A program made the translations under genes and the position numbers. Below are positions 34,865-43,510 of a stretch of 64,000 bases of DNA, one piece after another; the stretch's first letter is position 1; every line of letters starts with the position of its first letter. Source of the stretch: Microthrix sp041394405 (GTDB taxonomy: Bacteria > Actinomycetota > Acidimicrobiia > Acidimicrobiales > Microtrichaceae); NCBI GenBank assembly GCA_041394405.1, contig JAWKIF010000011.1:62001-126000 (forward strand). Direction: 5' to 3'. The notes under the pieces were generated by a model, which searched no databases, had not been told where the DNA came from, and saw nothing but the letters and a program-made list of their open reading frames with translations.

Positions 34865-36099
34865 TGCCCACTCGATCGACTTCGGCGACTCAACAAGCAG
34901 GGCCATTTCGACCCGACCTAGCCAGTCGCCGAAAGCGCCTGGCTGCCACTGCGCTCCTGCAGGGCCTTCGATGCCTCGAGAAGCTGAAGGCGCATGTTCT
35001 GACCGAGGTCACCGACCCGGACGCTGACGCGTTCTACGTTCAACCCGACGACCTCGAGACGCGTACGCCTAGAGAGATCCTCGATAGCCGACCCATCGAT
35101 GTCCATCTTCTCGCTCACCGGCTGAAGATCGATGCCTGGCACATTAAGTTCCGCACGACGATGGCCGACGGCACGCCTGCATCCGGCGTTGCCACCATCA
35201 TGAGCCCTCGACGAGCCGCCACGGGCCAGCGCCGCTTGCTCGCATATCAGCCCGCCGTCGATAGCCTTGGTCCCGCCGGCGATCCGTCCTACTCACTGCG
35301 GCGGGGGGATCAACTTGAACTCCCCATCATGTTGTTGGCCCTCCGTCGGGGCTGGAGCGTTGTCACCATCGACTGGACCGGACCTCAGCACTCGTTTGTT
35401 GACCTGCCGCTCGCAGCACATTTCGTGCTCGATGGGATCCGCGCCGGTCTGATGTTCGTGCCAGCCGGACTCGACGCCAACACGGGGGTCGGCCTCTGGG
35501 GCTACTCCGGTGGCGCAGTAGCGACGCTGTTCGCCGCCGAGCAACATCCAAGCTACGCGTCCGAGCTCAATATCGTGGGCGCGGCGGCCGGTGGTGGCGG
35601 GGTCAACATCACGGCGTCGCAAAACATGTTCGAGGCTGGAAACATCTTGAGCGGAATTCCGTTCGGAGCCTGTATCGCGGCGAGTCGCACATTTCCAGAC
35701 TGGGACGTCGCAGGCCACCTCACTGCACTAGGACTGGACATGGTTGCCGCCGCCGAGAGGATGACCGCGGATCAACTCACCTTGAGCTTTCCGTTCTTGC
35801 GTATGAGCAGCATCCTTACCGTGCCGACCATCGCGGGTATTCCAGGGGCGAGCGCCTGTTTCGAGGCACTCCGTTGCGGGCAGGCAACGCCCGCGACCAG
35901 GGTCTTCTTGTATCACGCAGTCCATGACCAGGCCCCAGACATTGCAGACGTCGACAAACTCGTCGAGAACTACCGGAACGAAAACGTGGATGTCGTCTAT
36001 CGCCGCTACCGGTTCGGTGAGCACATCATCGTGATGCTGCGCGGAGTGCCTGGGGCCCTGCGATTCCTGTCGGAGCAGTTTGCCACGGCTACAGAGTGA
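34861..36099 (+). CDS. Secretory-lipase-family (LIP) triacylglycerol lipase
   Basis: A 412-residue alpha/beta hydrolase of the LIP family (fungal secretory lipase type, also found in actinobacteria). The nucleophile elbow is WGYSGGAVATLFAAE, the Asp lies in YHAVHDQAPD and the His in FGEHI. The lid-like region has NMFEAGNILSGIPFG. No signal peptide is visible at the present start: residues 1-45 are hydrophilic, so the natural amino-terminus may have been lost or it may be cell-associated. ATG at 34861 overlaps the methyltransferase stop. It ends 108 bases before the IS element. Confidence 0.75.
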   Translation: MMPTRSTSATQQAGPFRPDLASRRKRLAATALLQGLRCLEKLKAHVLTEVTDPDADAFYVQPDDLETRTPREILDSRPIDVHLLAHRLKIDAWHIKFRTTMADGTPASGVATIMSPRRAATGQRRLLAYQPAVDSLGPAGDPSYSLRRGDQLELPIMLLALRRGWSVVTIDWTGPQHSFVDLPLAAHFVLDGIRAGLMFVPAGLDANTGVGLWGYSGGAVATLFAAEQHPSYASELNIVGAAAGGGGVNITASQNMFEAGNILSGIPFGACIAASRTFPDWDVAGHLTALGLDMVAAAERMTADQLTLSFPFLRMSSILTVPTIAGIPGASACFEALRCGQATPATRVFLYHAVHDQAPDIADVDKLVENYRNENVDVVYRRYRFGEHIIVMLRGVPGALRFLSEQFATATE

Positions 36100-36206
36100 C
36101 GCATCCCTCGAGCCACTGCGCGAATCGCTCGGTTTGTGGCCAGGTTCGGGCTTGGCCGGGGTTCGGTGTGCAGCATCTGGTGCCCGGGCTCTGGTCGACC
36201 ACCGGC

Positions 36207-36227
36207 CGCTAGCCCCGTTTTCCGCAG
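36207..36227 (+). repeat. Left terminal inverted repeat of IS1634 element
   Basis: 21 bases, the exact reverse complement of 38213-38233. It includes the transposase stop codon (36209-36211 on the minus strand). Confidence 0.9.
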
Positions 36228-37975
36228 TTCGGGGGGGCTTGTTCTTCCCATTGTGGGGTGATGTTGAGGTGGCTGAGGATGGCTCGTTGGGTGGTGGTGA
36301 GGCGGTCGAGTTGTTTCCCGTGGGGTGTGTAGGTGAGGCCGAGTCCTTGGAAGGCTGTGAGGGTGTTTCGGCCGGTGGGTAGGGCTGGCCGGTTCTCGGG
36401 GTAGAGCCCGGGGATGGGTTGGTTGTTGGTGGCCTGTCGGAGTTGGGTTTCGATGAGCCCGTAGACGAGGAGCGCGATCCCGATGATGGAGAGCATGGCG
36501 GTGATGCGGTCGTCGTTGTGGAGGAAGATCGGTCGGACTTTGAGGGGGCCTTTGGCTTCTCGGTGGCGGATCTCGACGAGGGGCTGGTCTTTGTAGATTT
36601 TGAGGATCCGGGTGGCGGTGATGTTGCCGGGCAGGTTCGTGGCGAGCGCGTAGATGCCGTCGGTGCGTGCGACGTCTGCGATGGCTTGGGTGTTGCGTGC
36701 CCATTCGATGGTGGGTTTGTTGGTGTCGGGATCGGTGCCGGTGGTGACGGTGAGGAACGGCCTGATTTTGTGGCCGATGATGACGGCGACGCGGTCGTCG
36801 ACGTCTTTTTGGTTTTGTAGTAGCGGCCGCCGAGCCCGTTGCGGACTTTGGTGAGGGACTCTTCGGCTTTGGTGAGCGCTCGTTCTCTCCCGTCGGCGAC
36901 TGAGGTGGCCTCCTCCGATGACCAGATGTATGCGACCCGGCAGCTGAACGGCTGTTGGGTTTCGGGGTTGATCGTGTCGAACGGGGCGAGGGCCCCCCGG
37001 TAGCGGGTGCGTTGGCCGGCAGGGAGGTTGGCTTCGCGTTTGGGATGTATCTGAGCGGGGCCATCTGGTCGGGTCCGATCTCGGTCAGGAACTTCTCGCG
37101 GAACCCGGTTGATGCCCGGAGGGGGACCACGAAACGGAGTCCGGCCTTCTCGGCTGCGGCCAGGTTCTTGATGTGCCCCAACGCGGAGTCGGCGCAGATG
37201 ATCAGCCCGGGTTTGGAGTTCGCGGTGATCGTCTCAAGGCTGTCGGCGATTGCTGAGAGTTCGGCGGTGTTGCCGGGGAACGGGCGGGTGTAGAGCGCGA
37301 CGCCTTTGGGGTTCGTCGCGCACAGCAGTTTGGTTTGGCGTTTCACACCGGTGGGTCCCCAGCCTTTGGCGACCATCGTGGAGTCCTCGAACGCGCCGGC
37401 AACAGGGATGCAGGTGAGGTCCAAATGGAGACGTCCGGCGTCGATCCCGAACGTGTTGATCGCTTTGAGCATCAACTCGGAGCGGACGGTGTCGGAGATC
37501 GCGCGAACTGTTCGAGGGCCCGGCCGAGCCGGTCGTCGTTGAGGAGCATCCCGGGGATCCCGAGGCGTTCGTGTATCGCAGCGGAGGTGGCCCATCCGGC
37601 AACGTCGTAGAGCGGTGAGGGTCCACACATCCGGTTCGCGACGAGTGCGGTGATCACCTCACCGCAGGTCAACATGGCGGTCCCGCGTTGGGGGACGTGA
37701 CGGTCAACGGTCCCTTGGAGGTCGAGGCGTTCGAGGAGATCAGCGACGATCAGCAGCGCGCCGACGTCTCGGCGGGACCCGATCGTCGGCGGCTCGAGAC
37801 GGGCGAACGACGCGGTCAATGCTTCGAGTTGTCCCGACGTCTTGAGGTCATCCTCGCGGCCCAGGTTGGCGATGACGCGTTGACGGACCCGGCCGTCGTC
37901 CCTGTAGGACTCGACGAGTTTCAGGTAGGCGTAGGTCTTGTCGCCCCGTTTGACGGTGACACGCTTGATGAACAT
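36209..37975 (-). pseudogene. IS1634-family transposase with three frameshifts
   Basis: The start (MFIKRVTVKRGDKTYAYLKL, ATG at 37975) and the end (beginning MLSIIGIALLVYGLIETQL, running to 36209) are clearly of the IS1634 family, DDE transposases with a beta-rich insertion. Between them the frame shifts near 37505 (after GRALEQF), near 37044 (run of G) and near 36806 (run of T). Read across, the protein would have about 590 residues. Two of the shifts are in homopolymers, the type of place where sequencing errors also arise. Confidence 0.85.
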
Positions 37976-38212
37976 GTTGTCCACACGATACCAGCATCCG
38001 GCCCAAACTACAAGCCTGTGATTACGCAGGTAGTGGGCCTGTCCGTGTCTGCCCGGCTTCGGAATGTTGTCCACACATCAGTCATCGGTTGGTGTCCGCG
38101 CAAAGAACCATGAACAGCACCCAACCCGGCCGAGAACCCAGTCATAGCAACGAATCCGGGCTACCCAGACCGCCACAACCTCAACCCGCCATCGACCCCA
38201 TGTGGCCTCTAC

Positions 38213-38233
38213 CTGCGGAAAACGGGGCTAGCG
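38213..38233 (+). repeat. Right terminal inverted repeat of IS1634 element
   Basis: 21-base partner of 36207-36227. About 240 non-coding bases lie between it and the transposase start, with two copies of ATGTTGTCCACAC (from 37974 and 38064). Confidence 0.9.
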
Positions 38234-38386
38234 CCGGCAGGGCCCTCTTCCTCCGCCGGTTGATCCGGCGCGAGGGCCCGCCGCCGGACGGTGTGGCCAG
38301 TCCCTACTGCCACGACGGGGCGTCGCAGGCACGGTTGCGCCTCGCCGTCGTTGACGGTTGCGGCCGCACCGGAGAGGCTCATCGCC

Positions 38387-39601
38387 ATGGCACATCCTTC
38401 CCAGGACGAACCCCGACGCCAACGCCTGTTGGGCATGGGCGGCATTCCGCTGCCCGATCGCGAGGAGGACTTCGCCGCCGATCCGGCGGAGCTGTTCTTC
38501 GACCTCACGTTCGTGTTCGCGTTCTCACGGCTGGTGTACCTGCTGGTGCACGATCCGAGCTGGGGTGGTGTCGGCCGGTTCGCCTTGCTCTTCGTGATGA
38601 TCTGGTTCCCGTGGAGCCAGTTCACCTGGTCGGCCAATGCGGTCCCCGGCAACTCCCGACCGGTCCGGTTGCTGTTCATGGTGGCAACCGTGGCCAGCAT
38701 CCCCATGGCCGGCTCCGTCACCGCGGCCTTCGACGACGGCGGCCCGGTGTTCGCCATCATGTTGTCGGTCATCCTGGCCGTCGCCCTGTTCACCATGATC
38801 GCCGGGCTCTCGACCGAGCCCGAGGTGCGTGCGGCCGCCCTTCGCTACTCGGTGCCCAACTGGGTGGCGATCGCTCTCATGGTGGTCGGCGGCTTCGTTT
38901 CGGGCCAGGGTCGGGTGTGGCTGTGGCTGGCGGCGCTGGGCATCTTGCTGGTGGGAACGGTGCGGGCCGGCAGCAGCGAGTGGCTGATACGGCCCGGGCA
39001 CTTCGCCGAACGCCATGGCCTGCTGGTGATCGTGGCCCTGGGTGAGGTGATCGTGGCGGTTGGTCTGCCCGTGGTTGACAACCTGACGGAGGGAGCGGGC
39101 CTGTCCGCCCAGACCGTCGTGGCGCTGGTGGCGGCGGGTGTGTTCGCCGTGCTGCTGTGGTGGGGCTACTTCGATCGCCCCAATCCGGCCTTGGAGCACC
39201 GGCACAGCCAGGTTGGCGGCGGGGTCGCGTCGGGGCGCTTTGCACGCGACGTCTACACGTACCTGCACGTCCCCCTGATCGGCGGCATCATTCTGAGCGC
39301 AGCGGCGCTGGAGGAGATCACCCTGCACCCCGGGGACACGCTGAGCGGGCCGTTTCGCTGGATGCTGCTGGCGGGGCTCGCCGGCTACCTGCTGGCCGTC
39401 GCTGGCGCGGTTGCCCGAGGGTTCGGCCGCCTGGCGTCGGAGCGCTTGGTCGCGGCCGCCACCCTGGCGGCTTTGATTGCCGGAGCAGGGCCTCTTGATG
39501 GGGTGGTGTTGCTCGTGGCGGTCGACGCCGTGCTGCTGGCGATGTTGGTCGTCGAGCACTTCCGAGTGGAGGTCAGACACCGCGCCGATGGGTCGGGTTG
39601 A
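38387..39601 (+). CDS. ltrA: Low temperature requirement protein A (LtrA)
   Basis: A 404-residue polytopic membrane protein of the LtrA family with about eleven helices. The family signature AELFFDLTFVFAFSRL opens the first helix, FAERHGLLVIVALGEVIVAVG follows mid-protein, and LHVPLIGGIILSAAALEEI later. Its function is unknown; in Listeria it is needed for growth in the cold. The start at 38387 has GGAGAG 10 bases upstream. A 153-base GC-rich gap separates it from the IS element, with no other gene visible. Confidence 0.85.
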   Translation: MAHPSQDEPRRQRLLGMGGIPLPDREEDFAADPAELFFDLTFVFAFSRLVYLLVHDPSWGGVGRFALLFVMIWFPWSQFTWSANAVPGNSRPVRLLFMVATVASIPMAGSVTAAFDDGGPVFAIMLSVILAVALFTMIAGLSTEPEVRAAALRYSVPNWVAIALMVVGGFVSGQGRVWLWLAALGILLVGTVRAGSSEWLIRPGHFAERHGLLVIVALGEVIVAVGLPVVDNLTEGAGLSAQTVVALVAAGVFAVLLWWGYFDRPNPALEHRHSQVGGGVASGRFARDVYTYLHVPLIGGIILSAAALEEITLHPGDTLSGPFRWMLLAGLAGYLLAVAGAVARGFGRLASERLVAAATLAALIAGAGPLDGVVLLVAVDAVLLAMLVVEHFRVEVRHRADGSG

Positions 39602-39619
39602 CCGCTCCTGGCCGAACGC

Positions 39620-41215
39620 CTAGCCGGGGACGGCTGCGGGCTCCCGTTTCCTCACCGACGGCAGATCGCCGGTGACCAGGAAGGCGAGCCCGGCGATGAC
39701 CACCACCGCCAGCATCCCCGCCTTGAGGGCGGTGAGCTGGGACTCCTCGTAGTTCTCGACGAGCGCGGTGGCCTCATCGCCGGCCAGGCCCGCATCGTCG
39801 ACAGCCAGGCTCACGGCCGAGGCAGGGACGAATTCAATGCCGCTGGAGAGGTTTGTCTGCACCGCAGCAACCGTTTCGGCGGGAATGCGATCGTCCTGCT
39901 CGATCTGGCTGACGAAGGCCGAACCCAGCCCGGTCAGCACGATTGAGCCGATCAGGGCCACCCCGAGGGCCGAGCCCAGCTGCTGGGACGTGTACTGCAG
40001 TCCGCCGGCCTCCCCGCGCTCGGCCGCGTCCACCGAGCTGAGCAACACGTTGCCCAGCTGGCTGGCCAGCAGGCCCATGCCGGCCCCGAGGAAGGCCATG
40101 CCGAGCGCGAACTCCACACCGTCGAGGCTTGGGCCGATGGTGCCCATCAGCACCAGGGCTGCCAGCATCATCACGCCCAGGCCGAGGCGGATGACCGACC
40201 GTGGCGACATCACCTTCAACAGGAGGCTCCCGCTGAACGATACGACGAACATGACGATCGAGGTGGGCAGCATGCGGATGCCCGTATCGAGCGCATTGAG
40301 GCCCAGCACCACCTGGAGGAACAGCGGGATGGCGAAGAACACGCCCATCAGCATCGTGTTCTGAGCGAGGAGGGTGGACAGCGCCGACTTGAACGCGCCG
40401 ATCCTGAACAGCTCGAATCGAACCAGCGGGTCGGCGCCGGTCGCTTCCCGATGGCTCTGCCACAGGCGGAACGCATACAGAATCGCAACCCCGGCCCCGA
40501 TGACAAACGGCGTCAGTGCAAAGCCGAAGGGGGTGATGGGGCTGTTGAGGGGCGCAAGCCACCCCCAGGCGGAGGACTCCAGCACTCCCAGGACCATCAC
40601 CGAGAGGCCCAGCGCGGCGAGGATGGAACCCACGATGTCGAGGCGGGGCCGCGGATCGGGGCGGGCGACGTCGCGCACCCAGCGGGTCGTTGCGATGATG
40701 CCGAGTGCGACGATGACCTCGCCGACAAACACGATGCGCCACGTCAGTTCTGTCGTGGCGTAGCCGCCGAGGATGGGCCCGACGGCGATGCCGGCGCCGG
40801 CGATGCCCCCAAGGGTGCCGTAGGCGGTGACCCGGTCCGATCCTTCGTAGTTGCCGGCGATCAGCGCGGCCATGGCGGGCATGGCAAGCGCCGCGCCGAT
40901 GCCCTCCAGAATCGACCACCCGAATGCCAGCGAGGGAACGGACCAGGAGGCTGCGGTGACGGCCGAGCCGGCTGCGTAGATCACCAGGCCAGTCGCAAAC
41001 GCCCGGCGGCGACCGATGATGTCGCCGATCTTGCCGCCGATGATCATGAGCGCAGCCATCACCAGCGAGTACAGGGTGATGACCCCCTGGATGGCGGACA
41101 CGGTGGTATCGAAGTCGTCCACCAGCTGGCTGATGGACACGTTCATGACCGACTGGTCGAGCACCATGAGGAACTGCGCGACCGAGAGGACAACCAGTGG
41201 ACGCCACTTGGACAT
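39620..41215 (-). CDS. DHA2-type MFS drug efflux transporter
   Basis: A 531-residue transporter with 14 predicted helices. Motif A (GGKIGDIIGRRRAF), motif C-like GILGG-type glycine pattern (GIAVGPILGGYATTELTWR) and the LDQSVMNVSISQL start are typical of the DHA2 proton-drug antiporter family. An external acidic loop near residue 480 precedes the last helix. ATG at 41215 is fixed by the first conserved residues (SKWRPLVVL). It converges on ltrA with 18 bases between and diverges from the CHAT gene. Confidence 0.85.
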   Translation of the reverse strand: MSKWRPLVVLSVAQFLMVLDQSVMNVSISQLVDDFDTTVSAIQGVITLYSLVMAALMIIGGKIGDIIGRRRAFATGLVIYAAGSAVTAASWSVPSLAFGWSILEGIGAALAMPAMAALIAGNYEGSDRVTAYGTLGGIAGAGIAVGPILGGYATTELTWRIVFVGEVIVALGIIATTRWVRDVARPDPRPRLDIVGSILAALGLSVMVLGVLESSAWGWLAPLNSPITPFGFALTPFVIGAGVAILYAFRLWQSHREATGADPLVRFELFRIGAFKSALSTLLAQNTMLMGVFFAIPLFLQVVLGLNALDTGIRMLPTSIVMFVVSFSGSLLLKVMSPRSVIRLGLGVMMLAALVLMGTIGPSLDGVEFALGMAFLGAGMGLLASQLGNVLLSSVDAAERGEAGGLQYTSQQLGSALGVALIGSIVLTGLGSAFVSQIEQDDRIPAETVAAVQTNLSSGIEFVPASAVSLAVDDAGLAGDEATALVENYEESQLTALKAGMLAVVVIAGLAFLVTGDLPSVRKREPAAVPG

Positions 41216-41225
41216 GACGGCACGA

Positions 41226-41338
41226 TAGGTCGGCCGGGCCGGCTCGGCTGGGTGAGGGGGGGCCACTGCGTCGCGCTGAACACCGCCAGAACGACGAGGG
41301 TCGCTTGCGGCCGAGCGGCAAGGTCCGGCCGAACCTAT
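41226..41338. repeat. Inverted repeat flanking the MFS/CHAT divergent region
   Basis: Arms ATAGGTCGGCCGG (41226-41238) and CCGGCCGAACCTAT (41325-41338) match as inverted repeats with one extra A; 86 bases lie between. Each arm is about 12 bases from one of the divergent start codons. Confidence 0.5.
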
Positions 41339-41350
41339 GCTGAGCGACGT

Positions 41351-43498
41351 ATGGGGAATCCCGCCTCTCTCGTCGAGCTGTACCGGCGCGCCAATGAGGA
41401 GAGGCTGCGTGGAAACCTCGGCGCCGCCCAGCGGCTCTATGGCCAGTGCCTGGTGATCAACGCAGCAGAGGAGGATGAGCAGGGCAGGGCACTGACGTTG
41501 CGCTACCTGGCTGATGTCGAACTTCGCTGGGGCCATCTGGCCGAAGCCCGCCGACGCTTCAGCGAGGCCCTCGCGGTCTACGAAGCGTTCAGCAACGTCG
41601 ACGGCCAGGTGGCGACGCTTCGCGACCTTTCGGATTTGGCGACTCGCCAAGGGAGCTTCGCAGAAGCGCGACGGCTTCGGTTGCAGGCAGGCCGTTGCCA
41701 GGAATCCAAATTGCATGGTCGCCTCATACCCGCCGTTGAACAGGCGGCCGAGCCAGACATTGTGTGGAGGACTTCCCGGCCCACCGCTCCCAGGCCGGCG
41801 CCCGCCGGACCCATCTACCGTGGATCGAGATCGCGGGCGGCCGCTGTCAACCGGGATGAGTCCGCGGGTATGACGAGCGATGCGGCAACCGAGCAGGAGT
41901 CCCCGCTCCAGCGGTTTCCGCTTCTTGAGGCGCCCGAATGGGTGCTCCCTGGGGGTGTCTTCGAGGTCGTCGTTGGCGTGCAGGAGCTCCAAGATCCGAG
42001 CCTCGGCGGGACCGGAGGGTTTCTAGTACCGAAGGAAGGCGTTCACCTCGAGTGCGAACTGCTCGTGGACGGCTTCGAGCTCGTCATTGATGCGGCGTCG
42101 GCGAAGCCTTTTCATCGAATGCTCCATGTGACCGAGGACGACCCCTTCCCATCTGCGGCCGCGTACAGGCTGCGACCTCGGGAGGGCGCCGACCTCCGAG
42201 ATTGGCGAACCATCGGCGTGGTGTTCCGATCCGACGACGTCATGCTCGGGTACGCAGCTCGTGAGGTTGAGGTTCGCCGGACGCCGGTTGACCGGGGGGC
42301 AGCCGGACCGGCTCTTCCCGATACGCAGCGGCGTGAGCCGATGGATCTGTCCGGCGGACGGCCGGCGGACGACCCTGACGTCACCATCCTGATGCAGCAG
42401 TCCGACGACAGCTCCGTGGAAGGGTTGGTGTGCACGGTCACCTCTCGATTCCTGACCGAACAGCCTGAGGGTGGCGAGCTGGTCAGGCTGGGTGATGCGG
42501 CGGGTTCGACGATCACTGGATTCGTGAAGGGCCTTGATGCCCTGACGAATCCACTTCAGCGATTGGCCGAGATCGAGGGAATCGGCACGCGCCTGGCGCG
42601 CAAGTTGCCACGCGCCGCCATGCAGGCGATCCGCGCCGCCGGAGAGGCGACGGATGGCCCTCCCTCGGTCCTCTTCCTCACGTCCGATCTGGTCATCCCA
42701 TGGGAACTCGCTGTTGTCGACCCGCCGTTGGCCGGACAGCGAGCTGCGCCGGAGGGGTCGCGTCTGCTCGGGGCCCAAGCACGCGTGAGTCGATGGTTGG
42801 TCACGTCGGAGCCGCCGCCGACCTCGCCGCCGCGGTCCCAGGCCACCCCGGTGAAACAGGTGGCCGTCGTCAGCGGTGACTACCAGACGCCCACCTACGA
42901 GCCGCTGCCGGAGGCCGAGACCGAGGCCGCCCACGTCCTTGGGATCGTCCCCAGTGGTACCCCCGTGGAGGCCCGGTTTGAGCCGGTGTACGCGCTCTTG
43001 TGTGGCCGCCCCGCCGTCGAGCTGATCCACATGGCGATGCATGCCACCTTTGGCGCCGACGCGCCTGCAAGCGGATTGGTACTGCTTGCCGATGGCGTCG
43101 AGACCACCATCCTCGACCACAATCAGGTGCTCTCGGGCAATCTGGCCGAGCAGCACCCGTTCGTGTTCCTCAATGCATGCAAGGCGGGCCAGGGAGATCT
43201 GTACCTTGGGCAGTACGCAGGGATTGCGGAGGGGCTCCTCGCCATCGGCGCCTCCGCCGTTGTCGCCCCCCTCTGGTCCGTTGACGACGCAAGGGCCCGC
43301 TCCTTCGCTGAGGGGTTCTACAAACGTGCCCTCCCCAGCGATGGCAACCACGCCACCGACCCTGCCGAGGTGTTGCGCCAGGAACGGGCGACCATCAACA
43401 AGGCCGCCATCGATGCCGGCACGGTGGACCTGGCCGATATCAGCGTTCTGGCGTACCAGTTCTTTGGGCATCCACACCTGGCGATGTCACGAGCATAG
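41351..43498 (+). CDS. CHAT-domain caspase-like protease with TPR-like N-terminus
   Basis: A 715-residue protein. Residues 1-115 are helical TPR-like repeats (GNLGAAQRLYGQCLVINAAE, GHLAEARRRFSEALAVYEA). An Arg/Pro-rich linker leads to a beta-sandwich-like region (about 190-310) and then a CHAT domain with His564 in MAMHATF and Cys610 in VFLNACKAG, the peptidase dyad. CHAT proteases are caspase relatives used in conflict, programmed-death and gasdermin-cleaving systems. An internal ATG at 41869 could give a shorter form lacking the TPRs. The next gene is 12 bases away. Confidence 0.8.
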   Translation: MGNPASLVELYRRANEERLRGNLGAAQRLYGQCLVINAAEEDEQGRALTLRYLADVELRWGHLAEARRRFSEALAVYEAFSNVDGQVATLRDLSDLATRQGSFAEARRLRLQAGRCQESKLHGRLIPAVEQAAEPDIVWRTSRPTAPRPAPAGPIYRGSRSRAAAVNRDESAGMTSDAATEQESPLQRFPLLEAPEWVLPGGVFEVVVGVQELQDPSLGGTGGFLVPKEGVHLECELLVDGFELVIDAASAKPFHRMLHVTEDDPFPSAAAYRLRPREGADLRDWRTIGVVFRSDDVMLGYAAREVEVRRTPVDRGAAGPALPDTQRREPMDLSGGRPADDPDVTILMQQSDDSSVEGLVCTVTSRFLTEQPEGGELVRLGDAAGSTITGFVKGLDALTNPLQRLAEIEGIGTRLARKLPRAAMQAIRAAGEATDGPPSVLFLTSDLVIPWELAVVDPPLAGQRAAPEGSRLLGAQARVSRWLVTSEPPPTSPPRSQATPVKQVAVVSGDYQTPTYEPLPEAETEAAHVLGIVPSGTPVEARFEPVYALLCGRPAVELIHMAMHATFGADAPASGLVLLADGVETTILDHNQVLSGNLAEQHPFVFLNACKAGQGDLYLGQYAGIAEGLLAIGASAVVAPLWSVDDARARSFAEGFYKRALPSDGNHATDPAEVLRQERATINKAAIDAGTVDLADISVLAYQFFGHPHLAMSRA

Positions 43499-43510
43499 GG
43501 AGCGCCGACC

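Larger units (their letters stand above)
36207..38233 (-). mobile_element. IS1634-family insertion sequence, degenerate
   Basis: A 2027-bp element with perfect 21-bp terminal inverted repeats. It contains one leftward transposase gene whose stop codon lies within the left repeat. The transposase is broken by frameshifts, so the copy is not autonomous if the sequence is right. I could not find an obvious target-site duplication next to the ends; IS1634 elements can produce variable ones. It separates the accessory block from ltrA. Confidence 0.85.

Noticed and set aside
36006..37628. A 540-codon minus-strand frame read as an intact protein
   Set aside because: Only its middle is transposase; the two ends are frameshifted noise rich in His, Arg and Pro. 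The element is annotated as a broken transposase instead.
37974..38077. Replication origin suggested by DnaA-box-like sequences
   Set aside because: Only two copies, both inside an insertion sequence, with no dnaA, dnaN or AT-rich region nearby.
38089..39045. A 318-codon plus-strand frame across the IS right end and ltrA
   Set aside because: Arg/His-rich shadow of ltrA in another frame; it starts inside the insertion sequence.
39834..41321. A long minus-strand frame alternative to the MFS transporter
   Set aside because: It is the +1 shadow of the transporter and has no membrane helices.
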